A stretch of DNA of 33,591 nucleotides from Aureococcus anophagefferens (lineage: Eukaryota > Sar > Pelagophyceae > Pelagomonadales > Pelagomonadaceae). A program made the position numbers and the translations under genes. The notes under the pieces are model-generated. The model did no database searches and was not told where the DNA came from. It saw nothing but the letters and a program-made list of their open reading frames with translations. Below, in pieces: positions 28,835-33,591 of this stretch (positions are counted from its first letter, which is position 1; every line of letters starts with the position of its first letter). The stretch covers positions 48,322-81,912 of the forward strand of contig NW_008705568.1 of NCBI RefSeq assembly GCF_000186865.1, given 5' to 3'.

Positions 28835-29890
28835 TGAACGTGTTCGCCACGGAGAGGAGCAGCGCCTCCGCGTCGAGGTCGAGGGCGTAGGTCGCGCCCT
28901 TGGGGATGACGGCGCAGTCGCCCGCGGCGAAGGCCGCGGCGTCGCCGTCGACGGTGAGCGCGGCGGTCCCCGCGCGCTGCCAGAGGAAGATCTCGAAGGG
29001 CGCGACGGCCGGCGCGAGGGCGCCCGGCCCGACGTGGGCCTCGCAGATGACCTCGTCGCCGCGGTGGAGCACCGTCGCGCCCGCCGCGTCCGCGTCGCGG
29101 AGCGCGGCGAGGCGCGCGTCCGTGTCCTCCGGCGGCGCCGTCGCCTCGTCGGCGTCGGCCTCGACGGGCGGCGCCGCCTCGCGCACGGGCGCCGCGCCCG
29201 ACGCCCGCCAGTCGCCGTAGCGGCCGATGACGGGCGCGAGCTGCGCGCCCAGATCGACGCAGTGGAAGTACTCCTCGTACGCGACCGCGCCGAGGTCCGC
29301 GGGCGCGCCGTCGCTCAGGTCCGCGGCCTCGTCGAACCAGAGCATGCCGTCCATCTCCTCGGGCGCGTGGGATCTTTCAAAGACGAGGCCGAGCGACCGC
29401 GCGGAACGCTGCGGCGAATGCGGCACGTGGCCCGGCAGCCTACGGCAAAAAACGGTCGGTTTGCCCTTGGAGCGCTGCGACGCCGGCGGGACGCGCAGGA
29501 AGGTCTGGCCCGCGCCCACGCGCACGTCCTTGAAGCGCCCGCGCTCGACGATCTTGAGGCAGAGCTCGCCCGAGAGTTGGAGGAAGAACTCCTCGCCCGT
29601 CTGCAGGTGGTAGTCGCGGCGCGCGTTCGGCCCGCCGACGACCTGCGCGTCGGTGGTAGTGTCGGTTTCGCGTCGCGCACGCGCGGCGCGGGCCGGCGCG
29701 CCATGACTTTGAGGTCGCCGCCGAAGAGCAGCTTGTTGGCCACCGGCGGCTGCAGCGTCGGCCCGTGCTCGTCGAGCCAGGCCTGCAGGTTCAGCGGCGC
29801 GACGCTCGCGAGGCCGCGGCGCGGCGCGGCGATCCGCGGGAGTCGGAGAGCGGCGCGGCGGAGGAGCGCCATCGGGCTCGTGAGCGCCAT
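28830..29890 (-). CDS. HAAO: 3-hydroxyanthranilate 3,4-dioxygenase
   Basis: This is a cupin, non-haem Fe(II) enzyme that opens 3-hydroxyanthranilate on the kynurenine route to quinolinate and NAD. My model has exons 29890-29702, 29642-29497 and 29439-28830 (314 residues) with two GC-AG introns of 59 and 57 nt. The joins give LKVM|VVGGPNARRDYH and TFL|LPGHVPHSPQR, both matching the family, whereas the unspliced 57-nt intron would add 19 foreign residues before VPHSPQR. Metal ligands are visible: His in RRDYH, Glu in TGEEFF and His in VPHSP. The second half carries a degenerate second cupin (FEIFLWQRAGTAALTVDGD). The N-terminus (LLRRAALRLPRIAAPRRGLA) looks like a mitochondrial presequence. Confidence 0.88.
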
Positions 29891-30031
29891 CGGCTCGTGC
29901 GAGCTCCTCAACGTCAGTGCAAGAATGCAACACTGCTTCATTGAAGTGTTTCAACATCTTTTGAGCCGGCATTTCCTGGTGGGCTGCGGTTCCAGGCGCG
30001 CACGGAGATGATGGGCAGCCCCAAAAGCAAA

Positions 30032-30109
30032 CCACAAGAGCCCAGCTCACCCCGCAATCACAACAACACACCACAAGAGCCCAGCTCACCCCGCAATCAC
30101 AACAACACA
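30032..30109 (+). repeat. 39-bp tandem duplication upstream of the Cys-rich gene
   Basis: Two exact 39-bp copies (30032-30070 and 30071-30109) begin CCACAAGAGCCCAGCTCACC and end with CAACAACACA. They lie just before ATG 30133, presumably in the 5' untranslated region or promoter. The sequence is C/A-rich and unlike coding DNA here. Confidence 0.85.
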
Positions 30110-30132
30110 CCACGATCACACACCACGCAACA

Positions 30133-31104
30133 ATGTCTGGCATCAAGCAGCTCATCGTCCTCGCCCTCGCGCTCCCCACCGCCCAGGCCTTCTGCTGCTT
30201 CTGGTCGAGCACCAACGACGCCTGCGAATGCGACGCCGTGGCCTCGGACGGCTCCTGGTGCGCCGCCTCGGAAGACCAATGCCTTCAGTGCGGCGACGCG
30301 CAGTGGTGCGACGACGAACCGGAGGAACCCGAGGACACGTGCAAGGGCGACTACTCCGCGTGCCAGGGCTGCGGCGGCGAGCAATGCACCTACTGCTCCG
30401 CGGAGCAGGACGTGAACTGCTGCGTCGCCGAGGGCGGCGACCTCTACGAATGCTGCGAGGCCTCGGCCCCGTTCTCCTGGCGCTACTCGATGAACGAGTG
30501 CGACTCCGTCGCGCACAAGACCCCCGAGCCGACGCCGGCGGAGCCGAGCTGCAAGGGCGACTACTCCGCGTGCCAGGGCTGCGGCGGCGAGCAATGCACC
30601 TACTGCTCCGCGGAGCAGGACGTGAACTGCTGCGTCGCCGAGGGCGGCGACCTCTACGAATGCTGCGAGGCCTCGGCCCCGTTCTCCTGGCGCTACTCGA
30701 TGAACGAGTGCGACTCCGTCGCGCACAAGACCCCCGAGCCGACGCCGGCGGAGCCGAGCTGCAAGGGCGACTACTCCGCGTGCCAGGGCTGCGGCGGCGA
30801 GCAATGCACCTACTGCTCCGCGGAGCAGGACGTGAACTGCTGCGTCGCCGAGGGCGGCGACCTCTACGAATGCTGCGAGGCCTCGGCCCCGTTCTCCTGG
30901 CGCTACTCGATGAACGAGTGCGACTCCGTCGCGCACAAGACCCCCGAGCCGACGCCGGCGGAGCCGAGCTGCAAGGGCGACTACAGCGCGTGCCAGGGCT
31001 GCTCCGGCGAGCAGTGCACGTACTGCGCCGCGATGGAGGACATCAAGTGCTGTCCACAGAGTGAGCGCCGCCTTCCACCGCCGCCCGCAACCCCCAACTC
31101 GTGA
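30133..31104 (+). CDS. Secreted Cys-rich protein with exact 70-residue tandem repeats
   Basis: The protein has 323 residues. A signal peptide (IKQLIVLALALPTAQA) precedes a Cys-rich start (FCCFWSSTNDACECDA). Then come three full 70-residue units at 30340-30549, 30550-30759 and 30760-30969, and a partial, diverged fourth. Each unit has CKGDYSACQGCGGEQCTYC, then NCCVAEGGDLYECCE, then a linker KTPEPTPAEP; 11 cysteines per unit suggest a disulfide-knotted module. The copies appear identical at the DNA level, including synonymous sites, so duplication or conversion is recent. The C-terminus leaves the repeat at IKCCPQSERR, where AGA|GTGAGC is a good 5' splice site, so the true end may differ. It is unlike any family I can name. 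Confidence 0.82.
   Translation: MSGIKQLIVLALALPTAQAFCCFWSSTNDACECDAVASDGSWCAASEDQCLQCGDAQWCDDEPEEPEDTCKGDYSACQGCGGEQCTYCSAEQDVNCCVAEGGDLYECCEASAPFSWRYSMNECDSVAHKTPEPTPAEPSCKGDYSACQGCGGEQCTYCSAEQDVNCCVAEGGDLYECCEASAPFSWRYSMNECDSVAHKTPEPTPAEPSCKGDYSACQGCGGEQCTYCSAEQDVNCCVAEGGDLYECCEASAPFSWRYSMNECDSVAHKTPEPTPAEPSCKGDYSACQGCSGEQCTYCAAMEDIKCCPQSERRLPPPPATPNS
30340..31050 (+). repeat. 210-bp tandem repeat array inside the Cys-rich gene
   Basis: Units start at 30340, 30550, 30760 and 30970, a strict 210-bp period. The first three are full length and appear identical apart from the first bases of the linker; the fourth is cut after about 80 bp and carries substitutions (TACAGC for TACTCC, CTCCGG for CGGCGG). 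Confidence 0.95.
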
Positions 31105-31157
31105 AGCACCTCAATCATTAGCTCCGCCGCCTCCGCACGAACGACACAAAGGCAACG

Positions 31158-33591
31158 ATGACCGTCTCCTCCGCGGACCTGCTCTACGACCCGCAGGTCT
31201 GGTGCTACTTCGCCATCCTCGGCTGGTCGCTGCGCGGCCAGGTACGACGCGCGACGCGCCGGGGCCTCGCCGCGGCCTGCGCGCTCGTGGGCATCACCTG
31301 GTTCTACATCTTCCGCTTCACGCTCGCCTACAAAAACGGCGGCGGCGCGAACCTCTTCGACGACGCCTACGCGGACGTGCTGCGCGGCCCGCACGCGCGG
31401 AGCTCGTGCCAGCTGCTCACGTGGGTCGTCGTCGCCTTCACGCTCGCGCCGTCCAGGGACGTGCTCTGGACGGGCATGCTCGGCGCCATGTCCGCCGCCT
31501 ACTCGCTGTCGCCGCCGGACCTCGCGCCGCCGGCGCGCGTCGCGACGCTCGACGCGGCGTGCGCGCTCGCGAGCCTGGCCTGCGTCGCGTCGCTGCCGCG
31601 GCTCCTCGACGCGCCCGCGGCCTTCGGCGCCGTCCTCAAGGCGCTCCACGCGCTCCTCGTGCTCCCGCGCTACGCGCCGGCGCTGCCCGGCTCCGTCGAC
31701 GCGACGGTCTTCTACGGCGCCGTCGCCGTTTTGGTCGGCGCCCGGCGCGACCGCGTCTCCGCCGTCCCGGCGACGGACTGCCAGGCGTCGATCTTCGTGG
31801 ACCTCGTCGCCTGCGCGGCCCTGAGCGTCGCGGCGGTCCGCCGGCGCCGCGGGCCGGGCGTCGCCGCCGCGTTCGCCGCCGCGTCGCTCGCGCTGTCCCC
31901 CGGCGGCGCGCTGGCGCTCTACCTCGCGCTCGAGAGCGCCGCCGCCGCCGCCGCGCCGCGCGAACGGACGGCGGCGCGCTTCGGCCGCGTCCTGGTCGTC
32001 GGCGCGGGCGCGTCGGGCCTCGCGCAGGGCAGCAAAAGGGTGCGAAATTCCCAACTTCAAAGGCTCATATCTCGGCCGTTTTCCACTCGTTTCGGCTGAT
32101 CTTTGGACGAGCGATCATCTCTCGAAACGGTCTCGAAGCGTGGATGTTTTTTCGGTAACGCGCGCGCGCGGAACACTCACGTTGAAGCGACGTTGAATCA
32201 CCCTTTTGCTGCCCAGGCCTCGCGACGGCGAAGACGCTCCTCGAGCACACGGACGCGGACGTCGTCGTCGCGGAGCGCGCCGGGACCGTCGGCGGCGTCT
32301 TCGCGGACGCCTACGAGGGCGCGCGCATGGTCTCGTCCAAGTACGTCACGGCCTTCTCCGACTTCCGGCTCGGCCGCGGCGCGGAGAGCCACCTCGCGCT
32401 CGACGACTACGTCGCCTACCTCGAGCGCTACGTCGACCGCTTCGGGTTGGCGCGGACCATCGAGTTCGGGACGACGGTGCGCGCCGTGGCGCGGGCGGGC
32501 GGCCGCTACGCGGTGGAGACGGAGGCCGGGGGCGTCGCGCGGACGCGCTCCTTCGACCGCGTCGCCGTCTGCTCCGGGCTCCACGCGCACCCGAAAACGC
32601 CGGCGCTGTCCGGCCGCTTCCGCGGCGACGTCTTCCACAGCCGGGACTACGCGTCCCCGGGCCGCTTCGCGGGGAAGCGCGTCGTCGTCGTCGGCGCCAG
32701 GGCAGGACAAGAGAGCGAAATTCCCAACTTCAAAGGCTCATATCTCGGCCGGTTTCCACTCGTTTCGGCTGATTTTTGGACGAGCGATCGTCTCTCGGAA
32801 CGGTCTCGAAGCGTGGATGTGTTTTCCGGAACGCGCGCGCGCGGAACACTCACGTTGAAGCGACGTTGAATCACCCTTGTGCTGCCCAGGTCGGCGCGGG
32901 CGAGACGGCCTTCGACGTCGCCCACGGCGCCGCGTCCGCCGGCGCGCGCGCCGTGACCATGTCGACGCGGCGCGGCTTCGTGTCCGTGCCCGCGTCGTTC
33001 GGCGAGGGCGTCGCGCCCCTGGACTGCATCATCGCCAACGCGGGCACGCACTGCTGGGAGAGCGCGTGGGCGCGGCGCGTCGGCCTCCACTGGTGGATCA
33101 CGACGAAGTTCCAGCGGCTGGGCATGCTCATCCTCGGCGGATCGTCCACGGGCTGGAACCAGTGGGTCGGCGCGAGCGTCCACATGGACTGGACGGAGGG
33201 GCGGAAGCACATCGTCAACAAGGCGACGAAGTGCATGCCGCTGCTGAACCGGAGCGCCAAGGGGCCCGCGTGGAACCCCTACCGCTTCTGGGACAGCGCC
33301 GCGTCCCACGTCGCCGTCGGCGTGGACCTGCTCGACAAGTACGAGCCCGTCAAGTTCGAGAGAGACGGCGTCGCGTTCCGATCGCTCGACGGCGGGCCGG
33401 ACCGCGTCGTCGAGGCGGACGTCGTCGTCTTCGCGACGGGCTACCGCCAGAAGTTCCCCTTCCTCTTCGGCGCCGGCGCCGGCGACGACCCGCTGCCCGG
33501 CCGCCACTTCCTGATCGACGACGCGGAGCCGGACCTCGCCTTCATCGGCTTCGTGCGGCCGACGTGCGATCCCGCCCATGGCCGAGCTCCA
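31158..33591 (+). CDS. Flavin-containing monooxygenase with N-terminal hydrophobic domain (partial)
   Basis: Exons are 31158-32016, 32217-32689 and 32890 to the right edge, joined through two introners in phases 1 and 0. The first about 280 residues are hydrophobic with several probable membrane helices (GLAAACALVGITWFYIFRFT, LLTWVVVAFTLAPS). They continue without a stop into an FMO: the FAD-binding GAGASGLATAKTLLEH, a second Rossmann motif VVVVGAGETAFDVAH for NADPH, and FATGYRQKFPF, the conserved FATGY of the family. FMOs oxygenate N- or S-containing small molecules. Near the edge the frame reads VRPTCDPAHG, while the next frame reads AIPPMAEL, the expected FMO sequence. This implies a frameshift or indel close to 33569. 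The gene continues beyond the window. Confidence 0.85.
32017..32216 (+). mobile_element. Introner 6: GC-AG, inside the FAD-binding motif of the FMO
   Basis: The exact duplication GCCTCGCG lies at 32017-32024 and 32217-32224. The ends CAGGGCAGCAAAAGGG and CCCTTTTGCTGCCCAG are inverted. Splicing GC to CAG (phase 1) rebuilds GAGASG|LATAKT, the dinucleotide-binding signature, which proves that removal is needed for function. Confidence 0.95.
32690..32889 (+). mobile_element. Introner 7: GT-AG, inside the second Rossmann motif of the FMO
   Basis: The exact duplication GTCGGCGC lies at 32690-32697 and 32890-32897. The ends CAGGGCAGGACAAG and CTTGTGCTGCCCAG are inverted. Splicing GT to CAG (phase 0) rebuilds VVV|VGAGETAFD. 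It is 192 bp without the duplication, like introners 5 and 6. Confidence 0.95.

Noticed and set aside
1..33591. Bacterial origin, CRISPR array, tRNA or rRNA genes
   Set aside because: Spliceosomal introns and eukaryotic families rule out a bacterial contig; no spacer-repeat array or RNA-gene signature was seen by eye.

Overview
The window is nuclear DNA from a very GC-rich, gene-dense microalga. It is most likely a pelagophyte (stramenopile) of the Aureococcus type. The evidence is: short spliceosomal introns in both GT-AG and GC-AG form; about 200-nt repeated introns that match the described behaviour of 'introner' DNA transposons known from Aureococcus anophagefferens; presequences that look built for complex plastids; protist-type proteins (PMP-like repeats joined to a membrane domain, TLDc, TLC, C2/EF-hand); and a probable UGA-selenocysteine gene. 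I read this from the sequence alone, and the species name is inference.

Layout. 1-6505 (+): 3' part of a giant PDZ/helical-repeat/UIM protein with three introners. 6533-7670 (-): His-rich protein with an ankyrin-like end and one introner, convergent with the first gene. 7750-8955 (+): secreted Notum/pectin acetylesterase-family hydrolase. 9195-9603 (+): small, probably thylakoid-targeted protein. 9677-10594 (-): DsbA/FrnE-like thioredoxin-fold protein whose active-site Cys position is an in-frame TGA. 10791-11780 (+): TLDc protein. 11935-13575 (+): Cys-rich finger plus dual-specificity-phosphatase-like protein. 13701-14876 (+): TLC-domain membrane protein. 15063-15677 (+): small hypothetical protein. 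16073-18113 (-): C2 plus six EF-hands behind a PPPRG repeat domain split by phase-1 introns. 18325-24927 (+): 2,114-residue PMP-repeat/Cys-rich/multi-TM surface protein with one introner. 24938-25834 (-): four-TM protein. 25891-26988 (-): organelle-targeted hypothetical protein. 27115-28227 (+): OGG1 8-oxoguanine glycosylase. 28267-28711 (-): tentative small two-exon gene. 28830-29890 (-): 3-hydroxyanthranilate dioxygenase. 30133-31104 (+): secreted Cys-rich protein with exact 210-bp tandem repeats. 31158-33591 (+): flavin monooxygenase fused behind a hydrophobic domain, with two introners, running off the right edge.

The genes do not form one pathway. The unifying features are architectural: tight divergent and convergent pairs (gaps of 10 to about 240 nt), seven introner introns whose duplicated target sites all begin GT or GC, and short GC-AG introns. 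The two most notable signals are the introner set, including one copy that works in antisense orientation, and the TGA-interrupted thioredoxin-fold gene with a stem-loop just past its stop codon.
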